From positions 8,534,902 through 8,598,901 of the forward strand of contig NC_087076.1 of assembly GCF_026151205.1 (NCBI RefSeq): a stretch of 64,000 bases of DNA. Reading direction: 5' to 3'. The position numbers and the translations under genes are program-made. Source of the DNA: Bolinopsis microptera (taxonomy: Eukaryota; Ctenophora; Tentaculata; Lobata; Bolinopsidae). Below the pieces are notes generated by a model, which did no database searches, was not told the DNA's origin, and saw only the letters and a list, made by a program, of their open reading frames with translations. Positions 36,548 through 47,585 of the stretch are shown here, in pieces (within the stretch, counting starts at the first letter, position 1; each line of letters opens with the position of its first letter).

Positions 36548-39521
36548 TAGTGAAACAAATTTTAGTGAAACAAATTTAAAATTTTATCCTTTATTTTACA
36601 ATCATAATATAATAATATTTATAAGCCTCCGTTTTGAAAGTTTTAAATTTTAATACATTCACATTTCTATTTAAAATTCAATTTTATGTACAAGTCAATA
36701 ACTGGCCGCCAAAGCCGCGCATTCTTGAAAACAGGATTAACTTGATTATAGTTATACGACTATGTAAATTAAAAACTATCCGTGGTTTTTTCTTTTAAAT
36801 AAATAAATTATAATTTTACCTAAGTCCAAAGCCAGCTTTGAAAAATTTACTATTAAATCATAATATATCGTCAACTTTAAATATTTACAATGCAACAATT
36901 CATTAATCTGTAAACACGCGTACTCCAGCCCCTAAACGCATAAATTGTTATGCGGCGCGGCTCAAGCCTTGATTGACGATGTCAATCCGTCGAGATCGTT
37001 GCTCTGCGAAGCAGAGCAACGATCGTCGACGATGCGAAGCAAGAATGCTAGTTTGCGCGGCGCGTCGAAGCGGCGAAGTCCTCCAACTCAAGCCGCGCAC
37101 GCACGTATTATTTTATACTGTTTGCTTTCTAATAAGTATCGTGCCAATGTGTACGTCTAAATTGTAAACGTTCATGTTTTGTGTAAAGTGAATCCAATTG
37201 GGACTAGTGACAAGGATAAGGACCCAAGTGCCTGTACGGCTTTTTCGGGCCCCTGTGGACCACTACTCTTGAAATCACTCTACAACATTGAACATCTATA
37301 TCTACTACGTCATTTGGCAATTATTGTCATTAATCTAACTTTCTAATTAATTGCCGAGGGGGAAGAGTAAACGCTTCACATTAAAATTCAATATACAAAA
37401 ATTAAGTGAGATCTCCAATGCTGCTGATTTAGCCTACAGTGAAATTATGAAATGGACCAAGAACATGTTCCTAGTGCCGCGGGGCAAAGTGGGCAACGCC
37501 TTCATTTTTGAAGTAAGCAGATTACTCAACCTGTTTAATGGCAAGACAGAATGGGATAGTATAGCGTTGAGACTACTATTTATCTTCATTCCTATAATGC
37601 TGCAAAAACCTTCTAAAAACTCTCGTGCAAAGGATCACAACATCTATCTTACCTGGGGACCTCAGGCTATTATGTTCATAAACATATACGCCGAATAGAG
37701 ATTAGGCGGAATGACAGGCTGAGCGCGGCCCAGTAAAACATCTATCTTGATAAAAGGCTCAAGTTGTGGAAAGTTGGGGACTTGAATGCTATAATCAGTG
37801 AAGGGTGTGAGATTCAGAAACGACTTGAAGAAACAAAAGGAGAAGAAGGCTGAGTACTTGGAGAAAGTGTTGAACGTAGAGAATGCCACTTTCACCCCAG
37901 CCGTATTTCTCACAACTGGAGGCATGTCCAAAAAATGTAAGCGGTTTCTTGATTGACTATGTCAATCTATCGAGATCGTTAATCTGCGAAACAGAGCAAC
38001 GATCGACGACGCGAAGCAAGAATGCTAGTTTGCGCGGCGCGTCGAAGCGGCGAAATCCTCCAACAGCGCCCATAGCGTGAGGCAAATAGATTTTGTAATA
38101 AATTCATTTTTAGTTTTATGTAAGCACAAAGAAATCAAGTTTTAATTTAAAGTATATGGTTTATTTATTGGCGCAGGTTATGTCTCCCGGTCTCCGCCGA
38201 AAGCACACTCTCCATATTGCGCGCATTACTGTTGATTGACGATGTCAACCATTCCAGATCGTGGCTCTGCTAAGCAAAGCAACGATCTTGTCGATGCGAA
38301 GCAATAATGCTAGTTTGCGCGTTGCATCGAAGCGGCGAAGTGGAAGTCCTCCAAGCATTACTGTAACTTATATTAGTATAAAATAATACGTGCGTGCGCA
38401 ACTTGAGCCGCGCCGCATAAGAATATTGCGGTGCGTGTAGTTGTAGGTTTACAACCTACCAGGACGCGCGCCGAGTTGGACTCCAATATATGGAACAGAT
38501 ATTTTACGAGTATCACCCGTTAAGCCGAGTTGGACTCGTCGACGGTCCAATATATGGAACAGATATTTTACGAGTATCACCCGTTAAAGGCTTACAAATA
38601 TTATTATATTATGATTGTAAAATAAAGAATTAAATTTTAAATTTGTTTCACTAAAAAAAATTTCAGAAACGACTTGAAGAAACAAAAGGAGAAGAAGGCT
38701 GAGTACTTGGAGAAAGTGTTGAACGTAGAGAATGCCACTTTCACCCCAGCCGTATTTCTCACAACTGGAGGCATGTCCAAAAAATGTAAGCGGTTTCTTG
38801 ATTGACTATGTCAATCCATCGAGATCGTTAATCTGCGAAACAGAGCAACGATCGACGACGCGAAGCAAGAATGCTAGTTTGCGCGGCGCGTCGAAGCGGC
38901 GAAATCCTCCAACAGCGCCCATAGCGTGAGGCAAATAGATTTTGTAATAAATTCATTTTTAGTTTTATGTAAGCACAAAGAAATCAAGTTTTAATTTAAA
39001 GTATATGGTTTATTTATTGGCGCAGGTTATGTCTCCCGGTCTCCGCCGAAAGCACACTCTCCATATTGCGCGCATTACTGTTGATTGACGATGTCAACCC
39101 TTCCAGATCGTGGCTCTGCTAAGCAAAGCAACGATCTTGTCGATGCGAAGCAATAATGCTAGTTTGCGCGTTGCATCGAAGCGGCGAAGTGGAAGTCCTC
39201 CAAGCATTACTGTAACTTATATTAGTATAAAATAATACGTGCGTGCGCAACTTGAGCCGCGCCGCATAAGAATATTGCGGTGCGTGTAGTTGTAGGTTTA
39301 CAACCTACCAGGACGCGCGCCGAGTTGGACTCCAATATATGGAACAGATATTTTACGAGTATCACCCGTTAAGCCGAGTTGGACTCGTCGACGGTCCAAT
39401 ATATGGAACAGATATTTTACGAGTATCACCCGTTAAAGGCTTACAAATATTATTATATTATGATTGTAAAATAAAGAATTAAATTTTAAATTTGTTTCAC
39501 TAAAAAAAATTTGTTTCACTA
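36548..39521. mobile_element. Inverted-repeat-bounded block with an internal tandem duplication
   Basis: The left arm (36548-36628) and right arm (39437-39521) are inverted copies of about 80 bp. Both carry TAGTGAAACAAATTT twice at the outer end and a shared AT-rich stretch. The interior holds GC-rich hairpin modules and two 849-bp direct repeats. A reading piece from about 37811 (AEYLEKVLNVENATFTPAVF then GGMSK) is the tail of a retroelement protein and is present in both duplicate units. No transposase is visible. The block cuts into a LINE ORF1. I could not define a target duplication. Confidence 0.6.
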
Positions 39522-39865
39522 TTATTTCAAACTTCATGAAGCGAGATGAATTATTTTGCGATATATCTTAAATTAATTTAACGGGTATAATATCTGTTCC
39601 ATATTTTGGACCGTCGATGAGTCCATGACTCGGCGCGCGTCCTGGTAGGTTGTAAACCTACAAAAGTTAATATATGCACTTATACGATACACTTGGAATA
39701 CTTTTGAAAGATAATAATAAGCTCAAAAACGCTACTGACGTATTTCTCCATAAAAAGCTCAATAGCTTGAGTTGGTTGACGATGTCAACCCATCGAGATC
39801 GTTGCTCTGCGAAGCAAGAATGCTAGTTCGCGCGGCGCGTCGAAGCGGCGAAGTCCTCCAATAGC
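36965..39865. repeat. Six copies of a ~115-bp GC-rich hairpin module
   Basis: Copies start at about 36970, 37953, 38232, 38802, 39081 and 39770. The best copy (36970-37085) contains the stem GATCGTTGCTCTGC, loop GAA and its exact complement, followed by a GCGAAGCAAGAATGCTAGTT tract and GTCGAAGCGGCGAAGTCCTC. In later copies the hairpin is shortened or mismatched. Confidence 0.75.
37811..39508. repeat. 849-bp tandem duplication, two near-identical units
   Basis: Unit 1 is about 37811-38659 and unit 2 about 38660-39508, offset exactly 849 bp. I see only isolated substitutions, such as CTATCGAG versus CCATCGAG and CCATTCC versus CCCTTCC. The event is recent, or the array is an assembly duplicate. 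Confidence 0.88.
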
Positions 39866-41500
39866 GTGAGTTATGAGTAGCTTTTGTCGAAGTGCCTCGA
39901 AAGTGATATTAAACGATTCCCCGATAAATTTTGGTCGCTAGAACGCGCCGCCAATTTTACCTGAGGACCCAGGCTTTAATGTTGGTAAACAACAATGGAG
40001 ATTAGGCGGAATGACAGGCTGAGCGCGGCCCAGTAACGCCAATTCACATAGCCATGTGCCTACGCGTACTGCGTGACGCGCTTGTTTCACTACTGCAAGC
40101 GAGAGGGCTCTGGTTAGAGCAACGCCGCCAACTTAGTGCATAATCAAGGAAGTTATGGACATATTTCATACGTATCATGTATCAAATTTGATGTTATGTG
40201 CTTTTGACGGATATATAAGTAAAATTCCATTTTTAAAGTAAAATACAAGTTTTATTTACCACAGAAGAATCAATACATATTGAATTATAAATATCCGATA
40301 ATTTCATTATATTAATAATCATTAAATGTAAACGTTGCTTTGTAAAATCAAAAACGAAAAGATGTACGCTGAACGCGCGCGGCATCTTATCGGCAGCTGC
40401 CGAACCTCTAGCCGCTAACATCTAAGCCGCCGCGCGCGCCAAGTGCTCGGGTGCATTCTCATTGACAATTAAACTTGGTCAAATACGTTTATATACAATT
40501 CCTAAATTAAATCAATAATCATGTAGATATAAGTATTCAACACTACTCGACAACAAATATTTGTCGGCCCATCGACGATTCAGTCGCCGAAATAAAAATC
40601 AAATGTTTGTTTTTTCGTTTCGGGAACTGTTTGTACTCAATATTATATACAAATAGTATACAAACAGTTCCATTCAAAAGAACAAAGTCCGAGTAAGAAC
40701 AGTAAAGAGCAGAGAGAAGATTTGGAGACTATACACGCATATGTGGTTTTCGCACGAAAGTATCAGCAGTATAACTTGCGCCTTATGTATTTTATTGTTT
40801 ATGTTTAATCCTTTAAAGTTTAAATTCTTACTCGAAATTTGTATTTTAATTGATCGTATCCTGATCATAATTGAATTAATTTGCCGAGTTAGTTTGCCAA
40901 ATGATAACAATCATTTAGACTTAAATCCGCAGTCAATACGAAACACGTTCGAATATACATATTACCATTGCAAAAGACTTAGTTAAAAGATCATGAATAT
41001 TGCAAAGGTCCTCTTCAGTACACCTTTGGGTCATATATCTTACCTACGACATATAAATTGATACTTTATGAATAACTTTGACCACTGCAGCTGTACAAAT
41101 TTATTGATTTAAAAAAGTACCAATCAAGAATATGAGACTTCCTTGCAGATCGAAGGAGAGCAAGGCCCATCACTTTGAAGGTCAAAACACGGAAAGGTAC
41201 GAATTAAGTGGCTTTGTAGAATAAATGTTTTGAGTGCAAGTGTTCAGAATCTCCAAATCTTCTTCAACTTCACACTGTCCGCCTATTTTTTAGTCTTATT
41301 GTAAGGTCATTCTAACAATATATACATTCAATTAAATCAAGTGATGCAATCGGCAGAGCACAATCAAATTAAGTGTTGCAATTGGCAGAGCACTTTACAT
41401 TTCTACCGATGTAAAATCCGGACTGGAATATTATCTATGAGTCGCATAGTTGAAATGTTTTCTTGGGTAAATTTCTACTGATCCCGTTTGATGCGACAAG
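39522..41500. repeat. Dispersed repeat modules then unique AT-rich DNA, no gene
   Basis: 39585-39665 is an inverted copy of the CGCGCGCCGAGTTGGACT/CACCCGTTAA module found at 38460-38590. 39958-40036 is the GACAGGCTGAGCGCGGCC module. 40037-40120 is the ACGCGTACTGCGTGACGCGC module. From 40140 to 41500 I see no gene; a short duplicated phrase (GGCAGAGCAC) lies near 41351-41395. Confidence 0.6.
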
Positions 41501-41504
41501 GAGA

Positions 41505-41905
41505 ACTCTGTCAAGAACTCTGTGACAGTTTTAGGCTTTAAAATTAAGTTATAAGGATTCAAGAAAGATATGATTTCTAAAAGTTTTACAAATGATTGAT
41601 ATTTTTGGAATGTATCTAATAAAGTTTTTGTAAGAATTGAGGGAGCCAGTTATGTCAGTAATAAAGAAAAACATGACGATTATCTTTGGTTTCATCCCTA
41701 TGTGGCGAATAAACGTTTTATAAATTTTTATTCCACTGGGAAGTTTGATTAGGTTTTTAAAATAGGATAATGTTTTTAGATACATTTTTTAATTTAATAA
41801 TTCATGTTGGTGGGGAAATATTTATTTTATATTTTTCACATAATGCGATGATATTTTGTAGACATGTGTGATGATGTCATGTCATAAATTTTACTTTACT
41901 ATAAG
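41505..41905 (+). mobile_element. LINE-A 3' fragment
   Basis: It matches LINE-A 4390-4790 in order: CAAGAACTCTGTGACAGTTT, GATATGATTTCTAAAAGT, GAGGGAGCCAGTTATGTCAG, CATGTGTGATGATG and a short TTTAC tail. A 5'-truncated copy with small indels and no coding ability. Confidence 0.88.
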
Positions 41906-42049
41906 GAAAAGGCTCTTATCAGTAAGGGATTGCTACCAATATTTTAAAACTTTTACATTCGAATGTATACACACAAGTTTCAAAACAAATGATCTACTCC
42001 ATTATAGGGGCATGGGCAGAGATGAGGTTGCATGAGACTTCTGATAGAG

Positions 42050-42355
42050 GGTGTCATGTTTGGTTTCCACCTTCTTTCCTCTGTACAGTAACAAGAGTTG
42101 TTCTCAACGTTGCAAATCTTATCCTCGTTCTCACATGCCTCACTACATCACGTATCTCTCCTTCCTTTTTCTTGCTATGAGGTCTGCTACTCTGTTGACG
42201 AACTGCTTACACTCTTTAGACATTCCTCCAAATGTGAGGAGTACAGCCGGGGTGAAGGTAGCCTTCTCCACATTCAACACTCTCTCCAAGTACTTATCCT
42301 TCTTCTTGTTCTCATTCATTTCGTAAGCTTCTTCAAGAGTCTTTGTCCTGTATGG
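42050..42355 (-). pseudogene. C-terminal part of a retroelement protein, split by the 6.5-kb insertion
   Basis: The minus strand encodes DKTLEEAYEMNENKKKDKYL, ERVLNVEKATFTPAVLLTFG, GMSKECKQFVNRVADLIARK and, after a frame break, RHVRTRIRFATLRTTLVTVQ. This is the conserved tail that follows the polymerase in a class of non-LTR elements, and it matches the 37811 piece. The upstream part of the same frame continues at 48851-49040 (HTPIAYHT), proving that the element between them inserted into it. Confidence 0.75.
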
Positions 42356-42414
42356 GGGGGGGGGGGGGGTGTCACGTCCGTCTATGTCCGCTTGTCTCAT
42401 AGAATCCAAAAAGG

Positions 42415-42640
42415 ACAGGACATAGGCGGACATAGACGGACATAGGCGGACATAGGCGGACATAGACGGACATATGCGGACATAGGCGGACATTAATGGA
42501 CACCTAAATTGCTAAATAAAATGTTCAATTTTTGCTGTTATAGGGGGGATCATGTTTTTTGTCCGTTCGGTACCCTATATTTTCAAAACGGACAAAAAAA
42601 AGAGCGGACAAAAAAGGACAAAAACGGACAAAAATGGAAA
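42415..42640. repeat. Subterminal CGGACA tandem repeats
   Basis: Units of GGACATAGGC/GGACATAGAC run from 42415 to 42500. A second series based on CGGACAAAAA runs at 42583-42637. They lie just inside the left end of the 6.5-kb element and may be transposase-binding repeats. Confidence 0.7.
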
Positions 42641-42649
42641 TAACATTTA

Positions 42650-42918
42650 GATGCTTCCCCCTCCTACTCTTCCTCCTCCTCCCCCTGGGCCTGGGTCTTC
42701 CTGATCTTCCTCAGTCCTCTTCCTCCTCCCCTCCTCAGTCCTACTCCTCCTCCTCAGTCCTCAGTCCTCCTCCTCATCCTTCTCCTCAGTCATCCATCCT
42801 CCTCCTCAGTCCTCCCCCAGTCCCCTCCTCCTCCTCCTATTCAGTCCTCCTCCTCAGTCCTCCTCCTTCTCAGTCCTCCTCAGTCCTCCTCCTCCTCTTC
42901 CCTCTCAGTCATCCTCCT
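42650..42918. repeat. Pyrimidine-rich array, left segment
   Basis: Irregular CCTCCTCAGT-type units on the plus strand. The same array resumes at 47586, so the LINE between the two segments was inserted into it. Confidence 0.85.
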
Positions 42919-42919
42919 A

Positions 42920-43594
42920 GATAAGAGCACTGAGAAGAGGGACATAAGATTCAGTATAACGTTCCGTTATGTTAGCAACAGCACCAATGCAACATTGATT
43001 ATTGGTGACTCAAACACCCGGTTCCTCCGGTTTGGTGCAGGGAAAGGGACATTTGGTCACAAACTGCCTGGAAAAAGAGTTGAATGTTTCACAATAGATC
43101 AGTTAGACCCTGCTATTTGTGTAGGATACAAGAACGTTGTAGTACACTGTGGTGTAAATAATATTAAAAGGGGAGGGGGTGATGTTAAACATTGGGCTGA
43201 TGAGCTGACGAAGAAGCTCAAGAATATTTGTGATTTGTGTCCATATTCTAAAGTTATAGTCTCACCCATCCTACCAACTAGGTCCTCCTGGCTGAATGAC
43301 AGAGCCATGGAATTTAATAGTTTATTATTTGGTTACTGTAATACTAACACTAGGATAGGAACTTTAGATTTTGATAGTTTTGTCGATGAAGAGGGTCTAC
43401 TGAACAAGCAGTTCTGTAGATACAAGAAGCCGGATGACCCAATCCACCTTGGATCAAACGGTATCTTTAAACTCTCCCGGGCAATTGCCCATAAGATCCT
43501 AGGTAGCCCCGTTGATGGGAGGTTGTTCAGTGCTGTTGCCAAGGCCCAAAATAGATTTTCCCCACGTCCCCGTAGATCTGTACTTCAGTCATGA
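42920..43594 (+). CDS. LINE-B ORF1 protein, SGNH-hydrolase (esterase) domain, N-terminus missing
   Basis: The open frame runs from the 5' junction to the TGA at 43592-43594 (225 codons including stop, no ATG near the start). It carries the SGNH motifs: GDSNTR (nucleophile serine block), VVVHCGVNNI (oxyanion block III) and DDPIHLGSNG (catalytic Asp-His block V). Esterase domains are known in ORF1 proteins of CR1-like LINEs. Their role in retrotransposition is thought to involve membrane or lipid interaction and is not settled. The missing N-terminus probably makes this copy non-autonomous. Confidence 0.8.
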   Translation, partial: DKSTEKRDIRFSITFRYVSNSTNATLIIGDSNTRFLRFGAGKGTFGHKLPGKRVECFTIDQLDPAICVGYKNVVVHCGVNNIKRGGGDVKHWADELTKKLKNICDLCPYSKVIVSPILPTRSSWLNDRAMEFNSLLFGYCNTNTRIGTLDFDSFVDEEGLLNKQFCRYKKPDDPIHLGSNGIFKLSRAIAHKILGSPVDGRLFSAVAKAQNRFSPRPRRSVLQS

Positions 43595-46500
43595 TAGTCA
43601 AACTAATATGCGAAATTTGCTGCTGCTGCAATAGACCTGTGCGTGCTGGACATCCATTCATAATTTGTCAGATGTGTGACAAAATAATGCACAAAAAATG
43701 CAAAACTGATGATAACATAGTCAAATTTCGAGATGGAACATACTGCAAAATATGCACTGATGCCAATGATATTGTTCGGTACAACCCTTTCTACCAAGCT
43801 CCCCACTTTGCAAACAATGGCCTCATTGATGATGAGCCAGTTAATTATATAGAATCTATCTACAATAGCTCAAAGGTTCTTGAAAATTGCAAAACATTCT
43901 CCATAAAAGAGTTGAATGCCACCATCCTACCTAAAAATTCAGTTAAATATTTGTCCAAATTATTTCTTAACATTGATGGAAATGCATCCAACTTTGACAA
44001 CTTTGCAGTTGAGCTGTCTTGTATCGACCACAAATTCTCTGTTATTGGCCTTGCAGAAACAAACACCAATCCCGAAAATGGAGCCCTGTATCAGCTTAAC
44101 GGATACTCCTCCTGTTATCAATCACGTTACTTTTGTCAAAAGAAAAACCAGTTCAAGAGTAAGGGGTCAGGAGTGTGTCTTTACCTGCACGATTCCCTTA
44201 ACTTTAACAAGATTACTGGCTTATCTCTCTGTAATGAACACATAGAATCACTATTTGTATCTATCACTAGCTTGCAAGACCCAACTGTTGTAGGGGTTAT
44301 CTACCGTCCCCCGAACGCATCACTTGAACTGTTCAACGAAGCATATGAACGTATTCTCTCAAAATTAAATGGCAAAAAAGTATACATTCTTGGTGATTTC
44401 AATGTCAACATTTTGAAAGACCCATCTCCATCAGAGGACAAATTCCAAGAAATAATATTCAACAACGGCTTCACACCAACCATATCAGTACCAACACACC
44501 AAATGCCTGGCTGTTCCAGGACTTGTATTGACAATATCCACACCAATGTAGTAGACCAATCCCTTATTTCTGGTGTGATATCTGATAATATCTCCCACCA
44601 TCACCCTGTATTCACTCTTGTTGAGCTTCCCCCTAACTCTGTGCCTAAACCTGATTCACCAGACAAAATTACCATACACTACGACTATTGTAATGCTAAC
44701 CTAGAGAAGCTCTGTCTTGAAATAGAAAACGATATAGATAGGTTCCAGCACAGCTGTGACACATTTGACTCTTTCATGCAGTTATTTCAAGAAAAGATAG
44801 ATTTGTCTTGCAAACTTCTTACTCCTAGAACCACTAAACGCAACAGCATAACTAACCCTTGGATTACCCAGGGGCTAATTAATTCCATAGACAAGAAAGC
44901 TAGGTTGTATTTCGAATGGAAGAAGACTTGTACATTAAAACTACCTGACGGGGATCAAAACAAGCACATCTGCTACAAGGAATTCGACAAGTTTCTCAAA
45001 AACTCAATAAATATGGCAAAAGCTATGTGCTATACTAGAAAATTCGAGAAGTACAGCATGAACTCAAAAAAGACCTGGGAAGTTATCAATGAACTCCGTG
45101 GTAAGAATATGTCTAGATGTAAGGACGATTTTGTCATAGATGGCCAGAGAATTACTTGCAGACGAATAATTGCTAACAAATTTTGTGAATACTTTACATC
45201 TCTTGCAAGCAATCTCAATAGAAATGTATTGTCGAACAATAGTATTTCTCTGGAACCAGTAGAATCATTTGCTCAATTCATGTCTAATTCGGTGTCTGAC
45301 TCCATATACCTAGAAGAAACTAATGAAGATGAGATTATCGAGGTCATCAGAGATTTTCAAAATGGCAAGGCAAGTGACATACCTATAATCGTTGTAAAAA
45401 AATCGGCAAAGCTCATCGCTGGTACCTTGGCTAGGCTTTACAACATATGTATACAAAGTGGAACATTCCCAAGTATTTTTAAAACTGGTAAAGTTATTCC
45501 TATTTACAAGAAAGACAATAAGGAATGTATTGAAAATTATCGGCCTGTATCAATATTACCTTTATTTGGAAAAATTTTCGAGAAGGTCATTTACAAACGG
45601 CTCTATAATTTCTTCACATCTAAAGGTGTACTAACAGACTCACAGTTTGGATTTAGAAAAGGCCATTCTACCGCCCATGCTCTACACAAATCTATAGACT
45701 CTGTTACAAAGTCCCTGGCTAGCAATAAACATGTCCTAGGCATATTCATTGACTTGAGCAAAGCCTTTGACACCCTTGATCACAATATTCTTCTAAGCAA
45801 GCTAAATTCCTATGGTATTAGGGGCACAGCACTAACTTTACTAAAAAGCTACTTGACTAACAGAAAGCAGTATGTGATGTATAACGATGTACCATCAGAA
45901 ACAATGGATGTGGAATTCGGGGTTCCTCAAGGGTCAATTCTAGGGCCATTACTCTTCCTACTGTATATGAACGATATAGTAAACTGTTTTTCAGACAGTG
46001 AAGTGAAATTTGTACTTTATGCTGATGACACTAATATCTTCATATCAGGACCGTCTAGAGAAGCAACATACAAAAAAGCCAACTTAGTGCTTAAACATGT
46101 CTCGATTTATATGAAATGTAATCTACTTCATATCAACATGTCAAAATGCTGCTACATCCATTTTAAACCCGCCTCTGAATATGATGACACTTGTGCACGG
46201 ACTAGACCATTTGCTACCCTGCTAGATGAATCTAGATCAATATTCATCAATGGTAAGGTTATCACTAAAGTCAAGGATACCAAATTCTTAGGTGTTGTTA
46301 TAGATAGTAAGCTAAACTGGTCTGCCCACATGCACTACATCCGTAAAAAACTGAGGTCCATGACTGGTGCAATCTGTAGAATTCGGCACTCGATACCTGC
46401 TGAACTATATTTAAAAATATATAATGCTCTATTTGAATCACATCTAAGTTATGGTATAAGTGTTTGGGGAGTTGTCCTCAAAGAACGGTCAAATGATAGT

Positions 46501-46995
46501 CTTTTTATCACACAGAAGCACTGTATAAGAATCCTTTTTGGTGATCTCGACTCATATCTAGATAAACAATCAACATGTGCAAGAACTAGACCATATGGCA
46601 TGCAAATACTAGGCCATAAACATTTTGAAAAGGAGCATACGAAACCCATTTTTAATAGGTTAAAAATTCTTACGGCTCAAAACTTGTACAAATATCACTG
46701 TATTTTAGAATTCTCTAAGATTATCAAGTACCACTGCCCATACTCCCTTTATGAGGCTATCAATATTTCAAACCGTGCAACGAGTCTAACAGTTATTCTT
46801 CTAAATAAATCAAATACCTTTTTGTTTAATGCAGCCAAGCTTTGGAACACTGTTCATAAAAAAATTTTAACTTCAAGCAATTGTCTAGAAACTTCCATTA
46901 ACTTGATAAGATTGAGAACGAAAGCACTATTAATACAATCACAGGCTGCTGACTTAAAAGAGACTTGGACTCCAAACAATTTTAAGTTACAGTAA
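43591..46995 (+). CDS. LINE-B ORF2: PHD-like finger, endonuclease, reverse transcriptase (intact)
   Basis: 1,134 residues without interruption. Residues about 6-65 form a cysteine-rich finger (CEICCCCNRP, CQMCDKIMHKKC, CKIC). The endonuclease follows (GLAETNTNPENG, GVIYRPPN, ILGDFNVNI, SDNISHHHPVF). The reverse transcriptase spans about residues 600-850: NYRPVSILPLFGKIFEKVIY, QFGFRKGHST, FIDLSKAFDTLDH, GVPQGSILGPLLF and LYADDTNIF, with the catalytic aspartates present. The ATG overlaps the ORF1 stop (ATGA), suggesting termination-reinitiation. CARTRP occurs twice in the C-terminal third (about residues 868 and 994), which I do not recognise as a LINE motif. Confidence 0.9.
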   Translation: MIVKLICEICCCCNRPVRAGHPFIICQMCDKIMHKKCKTDDNIVKFRDGTYCKICTDANDIVRYNPFYQAPHFANNGLIDDEPVNYIESIYNSSKVLENCKTFSIKELNATILPKNSVKYLSKLFLNIDGNASNFDNFAVELSCIDHKFSVIGLAETNTNPENGALYQLNGYSSCYQSRYFCQKKNQFKSKGSGVCLYLHDSLNFNKITGLSLCNEHIESLFVSITSLQDPTVVGVIYRPPNASLELFNEAYERILSKLNGKKVYILGDFNVNILKDPSPSEDKFQEIIFNNGFTPTISVPTHQMPGCSRTCIDNIHTNVVDQSLISGVISDNISHHHPVFTLVELPPNSVPKPDSPDKITIHYDYCNANLEKLCLEIENDIDRFQHSCDTFDSFMQLFQEKIDLSCKLLTPRTTKRNSITNPWITQGLINSIDKKARLYFEWKKTCTLKLPDGDQNKHICYKEFDKFLKNSINMAKAMCYTRKFEKYSMNSKKTWEVINELRGKNMSRCKDDFVIDGQRITCRRIIANKFCEYFTSLASNLNRNVLSNNSISLEPVESFAQFMSNSVSDSIYLEETNEDEIIEVIRDFQNGKASDIPIIVVKKSAKLIAGTLARLYNICIQSGTFPSIFKTGKVIPIYKKDNKECIENYRPVSILPLFGKIFEKVIYKRLYNFFTSKGVLTDSQFGFRKGHSTAHALHKSIDSVTKSLASNKHVLGIFIDLSKAFDTLDHNILLSKLNSYGIRGTALTLLKSYLTNRKQYVMYNDVPSETMDVEFGVPQGSILGPLLFLLYMNDIVNCFSDSEVKFVLYADDTNIFISGPSREATYKKANLVLKHVSIYMKCNLLHINMSKCCYIHFKPASEYDDTCARTRPFATLLDESRSIFINGKVITKVKDTKFLGVVIDSKLNWSAHMHYIRKKLRSMTGAICRIRHSIPAELYLKIYNALFESHLSYGISVWGVVLKERSNDSLFITQKHCIRILFGDLDSYLDKQSTCARTRPYGMQILGHKHFEKEHTKPIFNRLKILTAQNLYKYHCILEFSKIIKYHCPYSLYEAINISNRATSLTVILLNKSNTFLFNAAKLWNTVHKKILTSSNCLETSINLIRLRTKALLIQSQAADLKETWTPNNFKLQ

Positions 46996-47585
46996 TTTAA
47001 TCTAATTGCAGCAGCACATAATTTAAACTATTGCTATCATTATTGTACTACAGACTGAAAATATCTCAGATCTATTTTGGGCGTTTTTAACAACTTGTAG
47101 TTGTAATTCTTAAATATTAGATATCCTAATTTATAACTTTTTAATCAGAGTGAATTAATAATTGATATTTGATAATTTATTTATTTGATAGTTTAGTCTG
47201 ATATTGATATTAATATTGATTATATTGATATTGTTATTATTGAATGAAGCTAATTCCAGACATAAATAATACTACCTCTATTAACAAAGGGACTTGGAGT
47301 ATAAACGACCAATTTTGCATAATTGTCTTTCCAACCAAGAATTCAGGAGGCAAGGGTGGGTGCGTAAACTTTATGGTCTGCACTCTCAGATCCTGTATCA
47401 CCCTGGATTCATTTCGACGTATTTTTGCTAAAAGTATACATATACTTTCTGGTCACTCTCTTGCTACTCCAAGTCCCCTAAGATATATGGTCTAAAGTTT
47501 GCACTAGTTATATATATAAAATATGTTTTTGTCTGCTTTAACTGATACTAAATAAAACTGTTGTTTTCTTGAAATTGTTGTTTTC

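Larger units (their letters stand above)
42919..47585 (+). mobile_element. LINE-B, 5'-truncated, SGNH-esterase ORF1 plus intact ORF2
   Basis: A CR1/L2-like LINE lying inside the pyrimidine array. Its ORF1 frame is open back to the junction at about 42919 without a start, so the 5' end is missing. ORF1 and ORF2 overlap as ATGA. The 3' UTR (46996-47585) ends in a short repeated GTTGTTTTCTTGAAATT phrase. Intact frames and clean junctions suggest a young copy. Confidence 0.82.

Noticed and set aside
42559-42924. 121-residue ORF with a hydrophobic, signal-like start
   Set aside because: It runs into the pyrimidine array and has no family resemblance.
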